Shown: positions 18,764-27,442 of the stretch, one piece after another
Numbering within the stretch: the first letter of the stretch is position 1
Layout of the letters: each line of letters begins with the position of its first letter
Source: Bacillus sp. JCM 19034
GTDB taxonomy: Bacteria > Bacillota > Bacilli > Bacillales > Bacillaceae_D
Length of the DNA: 64,000 nt
Assembly (NCBI RefSeq): GCF_001310635.1
Contig: NZ_BAXR01000004.1
Span: forward strand, 186,001-250,000
Reading direction: 5' to 3'
Translations under genes and position numbers: made by a program
The notes under the pieces: model-generated
What the model was told of the DNA's origin: nothing
The model's input: the letters and a program-made list of their open reading frames with translations, nothing else
The model's database searches: none

Positions 18764-19366
18764 TTACTTATTGCCGTCATACAAATCCATATAAATTCTA
18801 TACTCAAAGCCTTTCATCCTTGAAAAACTTTCCTTTTTTCGCTCGAACTCTGTAAAACCCAATTTTTTATATAATCGATAAGCAACCTTATTTGTATCTA
18901 CAACCTCTAGAATATAATGACGATAATCCTCATTCTCTAATACGTAATTCATCAGAGCAGTTGAAACACCTTTACCTCTCGCTTTGACTGTGGTAGCAAC
19001 ACATTCAATATAACCTGTATCATCTTGGTAAGGCAATTTTTTATTAAACTCATCTTTCATAAAATGATAAGCCAGATTCCCCTTCACATAGCCAAATGAG
19101 TTTCTCAAAATTGTTTTATCAATTGTCAATGCTCGATTCTGGTTATTGGAACAAGCCAGAATTCCAACAATATCACCTTCTAAAGTGGCAAAGTAAAAAA
19201 CATATGGACAAATCATTTTCTGAAACGCTTCAATTAACTTTTCTTGATTATTTGAAAGAAAAGCTAAATCTTCCCTGTATCCATCAACAAAAACGGCTGC
19301 AACCTCACGACGTACATCTCCTTTAAACCCTCTCATTGGTCTTACTCTAATTTCATAACTTTTCAT
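18764..19366 (-). CDS. GNAT-family N-acetyltransferase
   Basis: 200 residues. The acetyl-CoA-binding core is ECVATTVKARGKGVSTALMN, with the RxxGxxxxL motif A, followed by YILEVVDTNKVAYRLYKKLG and FTEFERKK, the usual C-terminal strand and helix. The N-terminal half (VFVDGYREDLAFLSNNQEKL) is less typical. The acetyl acceptor is unknown. A 13-base element in its leader is shared with the promoter of the TetR gene at 19435-20037, so that regulator probably controls this gene. Confidence 0.9.
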   Translation of the reverse strand: MKSYEIRVRPMRGFKGDVRREVAAVFVDGYREDLAFLSNNQEKLIEAFQKMICPYVFYFATLEGDIVGILACSNNQNRALTIDKTILRNSFGYVKGNLAYHFMKDEFNKKLPYQDDTGYIECVATTVKARGKGVSTALMNYVLENEDYRHYILEVVDTNKVAYRLYKKLGFTEFERKKESFSRMKGFEYRIYMDLYDGNK

Positions 19367-19385
19367 TTGAAATCCTCCTTATTAT

Positions 19386-19409
19386 TTAACTGACTGTTCG
19401 GTTTATTAA
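19386..19409. promoter_or_regulatory. Operator shared with the upstream TetR gene (copy 1)
   Basis: TTAACTGACTGTTCGGTTTA followed by TTAA. It matches the site at 20072-20096 with two substitutions and lies just upstream of the acetyltransferase ribosome site. Confidence 0.65.
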
Positions 19410-19434
19410 TACTTCTTTTAAAACCCCTTCTATT

Positions 19435-20037
19435 TTAAGGGGTACTATTAGATATACCTTTTAGAAAGATATCTATTGCATTCTGATAAAGCATTAGAAA
19501 TTGTTTATCACTATAACCTAAGAATTGTGTAATACTTAAACCTGTGAGTGTACTGTATAAAATATAAGCTAAATCTTCAGGTGATTGGTTACTTTTAAAT
19601 TCTTTACGGGACAAACCCTCGTCAATAATTTGATAAAAAACTTCATATTCCGGTTTTATCAAATCAAATATTTTATTTCCCATCATTTTGTCTATATTCT
19701 CAGTGGCCATGTATTCAGGAACTGTATGTGATAAAGGATTTTGCATGTCCGAAGCATAGTATTTAGCAAGCAGATAAAGTTTTTCTGTTGACGTTTCTAC
19801 CTTATTCGCATGCTCTTCCCAATTTATTCTCCAAACCTCTGAGGTTTTTTCTACTGTATATAGGAACAACTCTTCTTTGCTTTTAAAGTGATAATAGATG
19901 CTCCCTTTGCTAATCTCACTAAATTCACGAATATCCTCCATTGAAGTTCCAGCATAACCTTTTTGTTCAAATATTATTTTTGCCTTTTCAGCAATCAGTT
20001 CCTTAGTTTTTTTACCTTGTCCTTTTGGCCGAGCCAT
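19435..20037 (-). CDS. TetR/AcrR-family regulator
   Basis: 200 residues. The HTH includes IAEKAKIIFEQKGYAGTSME and FSEISKGSIYYHFKSKEELF, standard for AcrR-type repressors. The C-terminal domain (LAYILYSTLTGLSITQFLGY) is of the TetR_C_11/YcdC-like ligand type. ATG at 20037 with AGGAGAAGAATT. Nearly identical operators precede this gene and the downstream acetyltransferase (69 bases away, same strand), so both are likely repressed by it. The inducer is unknown. Confidence 0.92.
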   Translation of the reverse strand: MARPKGQGKKTKELIAEKAKIIFEQKGYAGTSMEDIREFSEISKGSIYYHFKSKEELFLYTVEKTSEVWRINWEEHANKVETSTEKLYLLAKYYASDMQNPLSHTVPEYMATENIDKMMGNKIFDLIKPEYEVFYQIIDEGLSRKEFKSNQSPEDLAYILYSTLTGLSITQFLGYSDKQFLMLYQNAIDIFLKGISNSTP

Positions 20038-20071
20038 AAATTCTTCTCCTTTATTTGTTAATGGTAGTTTA

Positions 20072-20096
20072 TTAACTGACCGTTCGTTTTATTAAT
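20072..20096. promoter_or_regulatory. Autoregulatory TetR operator (copy 2)
   Basis: TTAACTGACCGTTCGTTTTA followed by TTAAT, 35 bases before the TetR start codon. The GACCGTTCG wording is common in AcrR-type operators. Confidence 0.65.
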
Positions 20097-20261
20097 TATA
20101 GAACAAGATAAATTTAAATTCAAGTTCTTTTTAACTAAAATAATTGAATTTCTCTATTTAACTATCTGGCCTAGATAGCGGAACAAAAACAGTTCTTATT
20201 ACAATCATATCTGGGACAGTGACAGACGTGCAATTCCCACAGGCAGAACAATCTATACGTT

Positions 20262-20447
20262 ACACGAATCAGCCATTCTAGTAGTCTAGAAAATCAATCC
20301 TCATTATTTTCGATAGATAGAAGATCTCCAACCACAATACTACTATAATTGAGCTCGAGCCACATGCATTTGTTGAGCAATATCTACACCGACAACGAGG
20401 TATTGATAGGAAATTCTCTCAATTAGTTGATTTTGTTTATCTTGCAT
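20262..20447 (-). mobile_element. IS110-family transposase remnant (N-terminus)
   Basis: MQDKQNQLIERISYQYLVVG, then VDIAQQMHVARAQL, is the start of an IS110/IS1111 DEDD transposase (VGVDIAxxxHVAR carries the first catalytic Asp). After two stops and a shift the frame resumes as VVGDLLSIENNED and FSRLLEWL, then similarity ends. Only about 60 of ~400 residues survive, so it is inactive. Confidence 0.75.
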
Positions 20448-20640
20448 TTTAAACTTAAGGCACTACTGGTATGCTAACTGCATTTAGTGGAGGAAAGATC
20501 TTCGCTGTATAGATAAAATTCAATTCGTTTAATAGTCTTTATAATACAATGCTAGGCCTATTTTTTCTGATGATTCCCCCGAACTTTAATAGTAGACGAA
20601 TATAATTTATATAATCAATTACAGAAAGAGGTGGAATTAT

Positions 20641-20946
20641 ATGCCTAAAATTTACAATGTATTAGCAATTCTATGGATGCTTAGTTCAGGTGAAAAAATT
20701 ACTGCTAAACAAATTTCGGAAAAGTTAGAGATGAACATAAGAACTGTATATCGTTATATTGATACACTTTCAACAAGTGGTGTACCCATCATTTCAGAAC
20801 CAGGACATAACGGTGGATACACTTTATTGAACAATTTCGTTGAAGCTCCTCTTTTTTTGATTTTGAGGAGCAAACCTCACTACTTCACGCTGCTGTTTTT
20901 GCAGAAGAAAAGTCTTAAGAAAAGAATTATTGAAGTTCTGTCGTAA
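20641..20946 (+). pseudogene. HTH/WYL (YafY-like) transcriptional regulator, truncated
   Basis: 101 residues. Residues 5-65 are a DeoR-like winged helix (LWMLSSGEKITAKQISEKLE, NIRTVYRYIDTLSTSGVPII) typical of WYL-domain regulators. The frame breaks in a T-run near 20850; the alternative frame (FDFEEQTSLLHAAVFAEE) soon stops, and the WYL ligand domain is missing. A long perfect inverted repeat begins 16 bases after the ORF, so an insertion or deletion event removed the rest. ATG at 20641 with AAAGAGGTGG. Such regulators often neighbour PfpI-type genes, as here. Confidence 0.75.
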
Positions 20947-20961
20947 TTAATAAAATTTCAT

Positions 20962-21016
20962 CAAGTATAATATAACTTCCCTGACGTTAGCTGTCAGGGA
21001 AGTTATATTATACTTG
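20962..21016. repeat. Perfect 24-base inverted repeat
   Basis: CAAGTATAATATAACTTCCC plus TGAC on the left is matched exactly in reverse complement on the right around a 7-base loop. It separates two broken genes (WYL regulator and PfpI). No T-tract follows, so it does not look like an ordinary terminator. Confidence 0.85.
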
Positions 21017-21053
21017 GTTATATCAACTGTGATTGGAGTGTGGTTGGAGGCAA

Positions 21054-21350
21054 AAAAAAGATGTTTATTTTTATGCATTTAATACAATGTCAGACTGGAA
21101 ATTTGGATATGTAATTGCAGAATTAAACTTAGAAAGATATTTCAAAAAGGATTTAGACCTTTAATAGTAGTTACAATGGAGACTAATAAAGAAATTATTG
21201 CTACGATGGGATGACTGAGTATATAACCATATACTTCTCTTGATGAATGTGCTCTGGAAAATAAAGACCTGTTAATTTTAGCTGGAGGGACAATTTGGAG
21301 GGTTGGTTTTCCTATTGAAACACCTACTTCCGAATTTCAAGTCGAATCAT
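21054..21350 (+). pseudogene. DJ-1/PfpI-family protein remnant
   Basis: Three frames together spell a YdeA-like DJ-1/PfpI N-terminal half: DVYFYAFNTMSDWKFGYVIA, then FRPLIVVTMETNKEIIATMG, then LDECALENKDLLILAGGTIW. The nucleophile-elbow region and C-terminus are not recognisable. Two or more shifts and a stop make it non-functional. Family members are proteases/chaperones or glyoxalases. Confidence 0.7.
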
Positions 21351-21553
21351 ACCCACAGAGTCCCAAAATCAAGTCCTTAAATGCTTTACTATTGTTATAT
21401 GCAAACAATGATAAAGGGGCTTACCAAATCAGCGTTTTGAAACAGATCCTATATCATCGCCCTTTTGTGTATCAAAAAATAGCATAACGGACATACAGGT
21501 GTCAGTGATGGTCGAATATAATTATTTACTGATAATATTGGAGGGATTGGATT

Positions 21554-21996
21554 ATGAGCAGAATACAGACACTACGAGGGTTCACCACTATTAGTTACTG
21601 GGCAGATGATGTGATGGCCGCAAAAAAGTGGTACGCTGACTTTTTGGGCATTGAACCATATTTTGAACGTTCGGGTGAAGATGGAAAGCTTGCTTATGTC
21701 GAGTTTCGTCTCGGTGACTACCAGCACGAGCTAGGCTGATCGATCGACGCTACGAACCGGATGGTGCGTCTCCTGGCCCGGGTGGTACCGTCACATTTTG
21801 GCACGTCGACGATGTGACAGCAACTCTCGAAAAGCTACTCTCCATGGGAGCAAAGGAGTACGAGGCACTTATACATCGTGAGGCAGGATTTATTACGGCT
21901 TCCGTCATTGATCCATTTGGTAATGTACTAGGTATCATGTACAATCCGCACTATTTGGAGATATTGAACTCCCGAATTCAAAACAAAGATGAATGA
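21554..21996 (+). pseudogene. VOC family protein, frameshifted
   Basis: 147 residues in two frames. TLRGFTTISYWADDVMAAKK, then WYADFLGIEPYF, is the first VOC half. GGTVTFWHVDDVTATLEKLL and ASVIDPFGNVLGIMYNPHY form the second half with the metal-ligand Phe-Gly-Asn loop. The break is one base near 21737 (HELG to LIDRRYEPDG). ATG at 21554 with TGGAGGGATT. It probably acted as a glyoxalase-like enzyme; specificity unknown. Confidence 0.82.
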
Positions 21997-22100
21997 CTAG
22001 TCGTTTTTTCATAGCTTTATGCACGTTGCGATAAGGGCATTAAAAGCTCTCCAATTTTGTGTTAGAAAAGAGTTTAGATACAAGAAAGGGATATTTACAG

Positions 22101-22520
22101 ATGAAAAAAACAGTAGCTTTGAAAATGGGTGTTAAAGTAAATATAAAAGCATTTTTTAAAAATGCGGATATTGAAGCCATAGAAGATATTGAATTACCAC
22201 CCCTTAATATATTTACCGAATTGAATGGAAAATTTGACTATATACATCTATTCACTAAAAATCAAGCGGATTTTAACGAGAACTTTCCCAAGCTAAAGCT
22301 TCACTTAAAGCCTAGTGGAATGTTATGGGTATCTTGGCCCAAAGGTGGGAAATTAGGAACAGACCTAAATATGAAAACTGTTATCGAATTAGGTTATGAT
22401 TATGGTCTTGTTGAAAGTAAATGTCTAAGCATCAATGATATTTGGTCTGGATTAAAATTTACTCATCCCAAAGAAGGGAAAGTATATAATAATAGTTATG
22501 GAAAATTAAAACTTTCTTAA
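22101..22520 (+). CDS. DUF3052-like protein
   Basis: 139 residues from the ATG at 22101. The central and C-terminal parts (GKFDYIHLFTKNQADFNENF, LHLKPSGMLWVSWPKGGKLG, TDLNMKTVIELGYDYGLVES, INDIWSGLKFT) follow the DUF3052 pattern, where WPK, DLN and the final DxxWSGLxF are the conserved points. Its role is unknown; the fold resembles a reduced methyltransferase-like Rossmann domain. A longer frame begins at 22059 but has no better ribosome site. Confidence 0.75.
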   Translation: MKKTVALKMGVKVNIKAFFKNADIEAIEDIELPPLNIFTELNGKFDYIHLFTKNQADFNENFPKLKLHLKPSGMLWVSWPKGGKLGTDLNMKTVIELGYDYGLVESKCLSINDIWSGLKFTHPKEGKVYNNSYGKLKLS

Positions 22521-22570
22521 TAAATACACTGTTTTTCATAAGGAAGAGCAAAAAGCTTCTTTGATTTCGA

Positions 22571-22776
22571 TCAAACTTTTTCCTGTTCAGGCGTACGATT
22601 GTCTTTCTCTTCAAATGATCCACTGTCTAGGTGTTGGCGAACCCACTTATCTAAGGCAGATGGCGTCAGCTCGTATTCTTTGATCATTTCATTATTTCAG
22701 CTCTAGGTTTTCCTAATGCATGCAGCTGGACATTTGTTCCTTGAAATTTCTTCTTACTCGTTTGGTCATGTTTCAT
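22571..22776 (-). mobile_element. IS3-family OrfA remnant
   Basis: MKHDQTSKKKFQGTNVQLHA, then LGKPRAEIMK in one frame, and MIKEYELTPSALDKWVRQHL, then SGSFEEKDNRTPEQEK in the next, form the HTH-leucine-zipper OrfA of an IS3/IS150-type element. One frame break and no OrfB nearby. Inactive fragment. Confidence 0.75.
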
Positions 22777-23007
22777 TCTCCTCGGCTTTTATTTGAACGA
22801 AGTGTATATGACCTTAAATGATTTGTCCAACTAAGTATAACCTATCTAAACTACATAATGACCGATCATAAAACCTACTAGCAAGTGTTCCCCTTCCTCA
22901 ACATATAGATCTAGATAAGGCTTCCATTTGATGATTTCTGACAAGAGTGTGGAGGAGAAATATGTCTATGGAACGTTCTTATGAATTAAAATGAAATGGG
23001 GGATGAT

Positions 23008-23895
23008 ATGATTCAAGTAGCAGGAAGACCATTTTCTGAAGAGAATGCAATGGACTTTGGAAGCGTAGGGCATGTAATCCTTCAACTAATGCTTGATTCA
23101 CCTGAATTATTTTCCTACCCTTCGATGATTGAGCTACGTTTTGAAATCAACATGCGAATACACATTTTAGACAGTGCAAAAGAGATGAATGTGAGTCAGG
23201 TCACATTTACGACCTTTGAACATGCTCAATGTAATCCAGCATATTGGACTTTGTCATATGCCGGAGGCTTTTTATTACGGAATGATGTGCGACCATCTGA
23301 GGCTATTCTAGACATCTATCGGAATAGCTCCCTTTATGCATTTGAATGTGCGACTGCTATTATGATTATTTATTATCAGGCCATCTTAAAAAGCATTGAG
23401 AGCCGAAGGTTTGATTCTATATTTCACAACCTTTATTTATACAGCTGGCATACAGACCCTAACCTAGAATTAAACTCCTTCTACTCTTCAAATCGTTTCT
23501 TGCCTGGGGATGTTGTGTATTTTAATAACCCTGATTTTCATCCTCAAACGCCATGGTATCGAGGTGAAAATGCTGTTGTGATGAGTGATGGAACGTTCTT
23601 CGGTCATGGTTTTGGTATTATGACTGCCGAAGAGATGATCCAATTTTTAAATACACAAAGGTCTCCAGGAAGTATGCAATCTGCATATTTAGCCAATTTA
23701 ATAACAAGGATCTCTTCTCAAACGATGCATATGCTTTCACACTACAAAGGGTTCGCACCTTCTATCAAAGTACTAATAAAGTTATTCACCATAACCTTTG
23801 TTCCATCTCCTGTCTCGATTATCAGTATTTTCTATATGGCCACCAAATCTAATGAATTTATAAAACTTGTGACATTCACCCATTTATTTCGTTAA
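23008..23895 (+). CDS. tgl: Spore protein-glutamine gamma-glutamyltransferase (transglutaminase)
   Basis: 295 residues from the ATG at 23008, chosen because GGGGGAT lies 7 bases upstream (another ATG is 12 bases earlier). It matches Bacillus Tgl: IELRFEINMRIHILDSAKEM, YAFECATAIMIIYYQAILKS with the catalytic Cys114 next to Glu113, PGDVVYFNNPDF, and WYRGENAV with Glu187. Tgl cross-links lysine and glutamine residues of spore coat proteins in the mother cell. The B. subtilis enzyme is about 245 residues; this one carries about 50 extra residues after HMLSHYKGFA, mostly hydrophobic, which could be a real extension or an undetected frameshift. The next gene is a sporulation-type small protein. Confidence 0.92.
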   Translation: MIQVAGRPFSEENAMDFGSVGHVILQLMLDSPELFSYPSMIELRFEINMRIHILDSAKEMNVSQVTFTTFEHAQCNPAYWTLSYAGGFLLRNDVRPSEAILDIYRNSSLYAFECATAIMIIYYQAILKSIESRRFDSIFHNLYLYSWHTDPNLELNSFYSSNRFLPGDVVYFNNPDFHPQTPWYRGENAVVMSDGTFFGHGFGIMTAEEMIQFLNTQRSPGSMQSAYLANLITRISSQTMHMLSHYKGFAPSIKVLIKLFTITFVPSPVSIISIFYMATKSNEFIKLVTFTHLFR

Positions 23896-23963
23896 CAGGT
23901 TCACTTTCTGACTAGGTGAGTATACTGTAGTGTAAATAACTAACCGAAAAGGAAGTGTTTAAT

Positions 23964-24203
23964 ATGTATGATCATGCAAATATACCCCCTAATATGATGG
24001 CAGGAGCTAATGTTCCACCTAATGTCCCACCTAATGTCCCACCGACGATGGTTGCTGGTGCAATGGATGAACCTATGCCATATTATGGTTCCCCTTCATA
24101 CGGCTATGTCCATGCTGCACCTGCTCAGAAGAACGGTTTCGTATTGATTGTTGTATTGTTTATTTTGTTAATCATTGTAGGAAGTAGCTTTCCTAAATGC
24201 TAA
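23964..24203 (+). CDS. YjcZ-type sporulation small membrane protein with Asn-Val-Pro-Pro repeats
   Basis: 79 residues. The C-terminus NGFVLIVVLFILLIIVGSSF is the hydrophobic tail that defines YjcZ-family sporulation peptides. The N-terminal 60 residues are unusual: tandem VPPN repeats (NVPPNVPPNVPP) and Tyr/Gly/Pro-rich segments, with a few Gln and Lys residues near the end. It lies 68 bases after tgl. Membership in the spore coat is likely, and its placement makes it a candidate Tgl neighbour or substrate (inference). ATG at 23964 with GGAAG; a GTG three codons earlier is the alternative. Confidence 0.8.
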   Translation: MYDHANIPPNMMAGANVPPNVPPNVPPTMVAGAMDEPMPYYGSPSYGYVHAAPAQKNGFVLIVVLFILLIIVGSSFPKC

Positions 24204-24251
24204 TATTAGAACTTGAAAAGGTGAGTACTCCAGTACCCACTTCATCTCTAC

Positions 24252-24281
24252 CCGTCACTTATCGAATTCGATAAGTGACGG
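24252..24281. repeat. Perfect 30-base palindrome
   Basis: CCGTCACTTATCGAA followed by its exact reverse complement, with no loop. It lies 50 bases downstream of the YjcZ-type gene. It could be a terminator lacking a T-tract or a protein-binding site. Confidence 0.75.
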
Positions 24282-24409
24282 CTTATCCAAGTAGGTGTTA
24301 TTCGCCTATTAAGTAAGTGAGACTTGGCTTTTTTTAACGATTTAGGTGTATCATATCGTAATAAGAAAAAGCACCTATTAAGCTTGGCGTTGATTCTACT
24401 AATTACGCG

Positions 24410-24619
24410 TCTTCTGGATGGAAATGTAGGGAAACACTCGGTATATACTCGCTCCCATGTCATTAATAAAGCATCTGGCATTTCTTCTCTTGCTGGAAAT
24501 ACTGCCCATGTACATATTCCGTTGAGCATATCCTGCTGCGAACGAAAACATTCGATTAAGAGGTGGTACAGAGAGCATGGAATCTTTGCAACACCTTCAT
24601 AATTGATCACTTCATCCAA
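24410..24619 (-). pseudogene. Fragment resembling a GyrI-like/AraC effector-binding domain
   Basis: The minus-strand frame contains CTWAVFPAREEMPDALLMTW and ERVYTECFPT, which follows the conserved YAVFPxxG-xP-AxxxxWxxIYxEWFP pattern of GyrI-like domains in AraC regulators. The flanks are scrambled and no HTH is seen. The assignment is tentative. Confidence 0.4.
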
Positions 24620-24689
24620 ATCTTTAGAGCACCAGTATAATGTGTGGCTTACTTTTTTTTATTAGACAGTGTGAAGATGGCACCAGCAC

Positions 24690-24803
24690 TTACTGCACGC
24701 TATAAAACTGCTGTTCGGCCAGCTTACGGTACAAGGAATGGGTATTGAGTAACTCGCTATGGGTGCCTGTACCCGTAATACGTCCTATATCTGGTGCCAA
24801 AAG
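24690..24803 (-). pseudogene. ABC exporter C-terminal fragment
   Basis: GRITGTGTHSELLNTHSLYR, then KLAEQQF, is the characteristic end of MsbA/LmrA-type ABC exporters (G-x-G-x-H-x-E-L-L). Only about 35 residues remain. Confidence 0.65.
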
Positions 24804-24943
24804 ACTAATGATGTTTCATGGAGCTCCCATAACATAAACAATTAGTGGTATTAATCCAACAGCTCACTATTTTGGTTGCTGCATACTTTTAATCTACCAA
24901 TATCGGGTTTACATAATAATTGGGCACATGAATAAGTGTTATG

Positions 24944-25281
24944 TCACATTATTAAAGCCCAATCCTCGCAATTATAAGTGTGTTCAATATTAAAACGATT
25001 ATTGTTATATTTAAGCTGAAATTGTGAAGATACACTAGACAAAATTAAGTTGAATTCATTAAGTTGGTCTTGTTGCAACACTAATTCGGTATTTAATTCA
25101 AGACAGATATTACGCATATGTTCACGCAATTTTTTAGTTCTTTTAGATAATAAGTGTTAATATGGAGAGTTGCAGACAATCCCTATTTTTCTAAAAAATT
25201 TCTTACCCATGTCTCTTTGAATTTTAGAGTTACGCCTATCCACCCTATTACTATTGATGACATCCATAAATAATAAATCCA
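24944..25281 (-). pseudogene. Unknown ~112-codon gene with an in-frame stop
   Basis: An ATG at 25281 with GCGAGGAT upstream opens a frame (MDLLFMDVINSNRVDRRNSK) that meets TAA at 25157-25159 after 41 codons. The same frame then continues without further stops for 71 codons (LREHMRNICLELNTELVLQQ, FNLILSSVSSQFQLKYNN). The uniform coding character suggests one gene with a nonsense mutation. Family not recognised. It lies next to the dispersed repeat at 25369. Confidence 0.4.
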
Positions 25282-25368
25282 TAATTATCCTCGCTTATTT
25301 CTTCTGTGCTAAGAATTTAACACATGTAACTACCAAAGTAAATCTATATAGTTACACTGTAGCTATGA

Positions 25369-25464
25369 AATAAAGTTTGATTAAAAAGATCAAATAATCC
25401 TGCATTTTACGGTAAATGAAAAGAACCCGTTTTGAAAAAAGATTGATCAAACGGTTCCATTCTT
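25369..25464. repeat. Dispersed repeat element, copy A
   Basis: It starts with AATAAAGTTTGATTAAAAAG, then TTTACGGTAAATGAAAAGAA, then a hairpin GAACCCGTTTTGA / TCAAACGG. The order of parts matches 39426-39519. The motif AAAGTTTGATC also recurs near 33.71, 39.15 and 39.55 kb. Confidence 0.65.
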
Positions 25465-25593
25465 TGTGAAAGGTCATATAATTTTCATACTTCTAGAGCA
25501 CTTATCGTATTCTCAAGCACCTTGTCGAAATATCGAGCTTTGCAAAAATATCGAGACCACCATCGGTGATGGTGATCTCTACGTGATGATCTC

Positions 25594-26433
25594 CTACTCT
25601 TTATTGCGATACAAATACATGGTCAGCGGTGCAAAAATAGCGATTATGATCACCGAAGAAATCAGCAGCCAGCCGACTTGCTCCCAGGTCAAAAGTCCGT
25701 TCAGTGCACCGCGAAGGGCACTTACCAAGATAGAAATGGGGTTGACGTCCACAAATTCATGCAACCAAACGGGCAGCGTTTCCGGTTCAACGAGGACATT
25801 GCTGATGAATGTCAAGGGCACGATCACCATCGTGCTGACCGTAATTAGTGATTTCTCCGAGCGCATGATCAAGGCAAGCGTAGTCCATACCCAGGACAGA
25901 CTAAATGAAAAGATCAATAGCAGCACCAAGGCTGTCATTGCGCCAACCAGGCCACCGGCCAGATGAAAGCCGAGGGTGAGACCGAGTACAAGCATTGTCG
26001 TGATTGCGATCGTGGAACGAACCGTATCAGTCAGCAAAGCGCCTACAAGAGGAGAAGGCAGCCAGATCGGTAACGTGCGGAAACGGTCGAACACCCCCTT
26101 CTCTATGTCCCTGTTCAATTCCACGCCGGTATACATCGTAAGCATCGCCACCGTCATGGCCAGCAGCCCGGGCAAAAGAAATTGCAAATAGTCCGTCGAA
26201 GAGCCAGCGATGGCACCTCCGAACAAGTAGGTGAACATTATTAACAACACAACAGGAAAAACAGTTACATCAAAGAGCTGTTCAGGTAAATGTTTGATAC
26301 GCAGCATGGATCTCCAGCCGAACGTCAACGACGAAGACAGTGCATTGGCACGTCCGGTCTGTTCACCTGAACGTAGCACATCATAAAGTGATGGATCATT
26401 ACCGCCATCCTTCTTATTCGTCATGGTCTTCAT
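25594..26433 (-). CDS. ABC-2 type exporter permease (DrrB-like)
   Basis: 279 residues with six membrane helices. The N-terminal cytosolic segment leads to LPEQLFDVTVFPVVLLIMFT, and IEKGVFDRFRTLPI is the conserved loop of the daunorubicin-resistance DrrB family (E-K-G-x-x-x-R-x-R-x-x-P). Partner of the ATPase immediately upstream, with a 4-base overlap. Base composition is clearly GC-richer than its neighbours, suggesting acquisition. Likely function: export of a drug or toxic compound, controlled by the TetR gene at 27895. Confidence 0.9.
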   Translation of the reverse strand: MKTMTNKKDGGNDPSLYDVLRSGEQTGRANALSSSLTFGWRSMLRIKHLPEQLFDVTVFPVVLLIMFTYLFGGAIAGSSTDYLQFLLPGLLAMTVAMLTMYTGVELNRDIEKGVFDRFRTLPIWLPSPLVGALLTDTVRSTIAITTMLVLGLTLGFHLAGGLVGAMTALVLLLIFSFSLSWVWTTLALIMRSEKSLITVSTMVIVPLTFISNVLVEPETLPVWLHEFVDVNPISILVSALRGALNGLLTWEQVGWLLISSVIIIAIFAPLTMYLYRNKE

Positions 26434-27411
26434 TGTACTCCCTCCTCAACACCGAACTGTTCAACGGATGATCGTCGTGTTAATGTCAGGAAAACTTCGT
26501 CAAGGCTGGGCTGTCCATAAGAATGTTCACGTATGCTGATATTTGCATTCCCAAGCACCCTCAGCCCCTCAGCGACCAACATGGGATCCGTGACTTGCAC
26601 GAACAGCTCACAAGTCCGTGGTACTCCGAACGGGGAGTGCAACCTTATCTGAAAGCATCGCTTTAGCTCGCTCTGATTCCTCCTCATGCACGAGCCGAAT
26701 GTGCAACATTCGGCTTCCGACGGACGATTTCAATTCGTTGCTCGTTCCTTCGGCAATGATCCTGCCCTGTTTCATGACGGCGATGCGGTCTGCCAAGCGA
26801 TCCGCCTCCTCCAAATATTGCGTTGTTAGCAACACTGTTGTTCCAACACTGGCCAGGGCACGAACAATCTCCCATACCTGGTTACGGCTTTGCGGATCTA
26901 GACCTGTCGTCGGTTCATCGAGAAAAAGGATGCGTGGTGTGACCACGATACTTCCCGCTATATCAATCCGACGTCTCATGCCCCCGGAGTAGGTTTTCAC
27001 CTGGCGCTTAGCAGCTTCCTCCAGCCCGAATACGCGAAGCAATTCCTGTGCACGCATTTTGGATCTTTTTCGAGAATACCCCACCAACCTGGCGATCATA
27101 ACCAGGTTTTCATATCCGGTCAAATCTTCATCAAGAGATGCGTACTGACCCGCCAAGCTGATTTGACCCCTGACCTCATGCGGCTCCTTGGCCAAATCAT
27201 GGCCAAACACTTTTACGGTTCCACCATCCATGGGCAGCAATGTTGAAAGCATGCGGATCGTTGTCGTTTTCCCGGCCCCATTATGACCTAAGAATCCATA
27301 GACGGACCCTTTGGGTATGGCCAGATCCACACCATCCACCACCCGGTTACTACCAAATACTTTTACCAAGCCCTTTGCCTCTATGGCCAATCCAGCACCT
27401 GAATCGTTCAT
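26430..27411 (-). pseudogene. ABC exporter ATPase (DrrA-like), frameshifted near the C-terminus
   Basis: About 326 residues. [17 protein letters not shown] is Walker [21 protein letters not shown] the ABC signature, [20 protein letters not shown]alker B plus D-loop. The C-terminal DrrA-specific domain ([30 protein letters not shown]) is reached only after a frame change near 26640. The ATG at 27411 is chosen since GGAGG is 11 bases away; a TTG four codons earlier is too close. It works with the permease at 25594. The single break in an otherwise well-conserved gene may be a sequencing indel. Confidence 0.87.
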
Positions 27412-27442
27412 TAAAATCAACACCTCCGATTTTTTTTACCAA

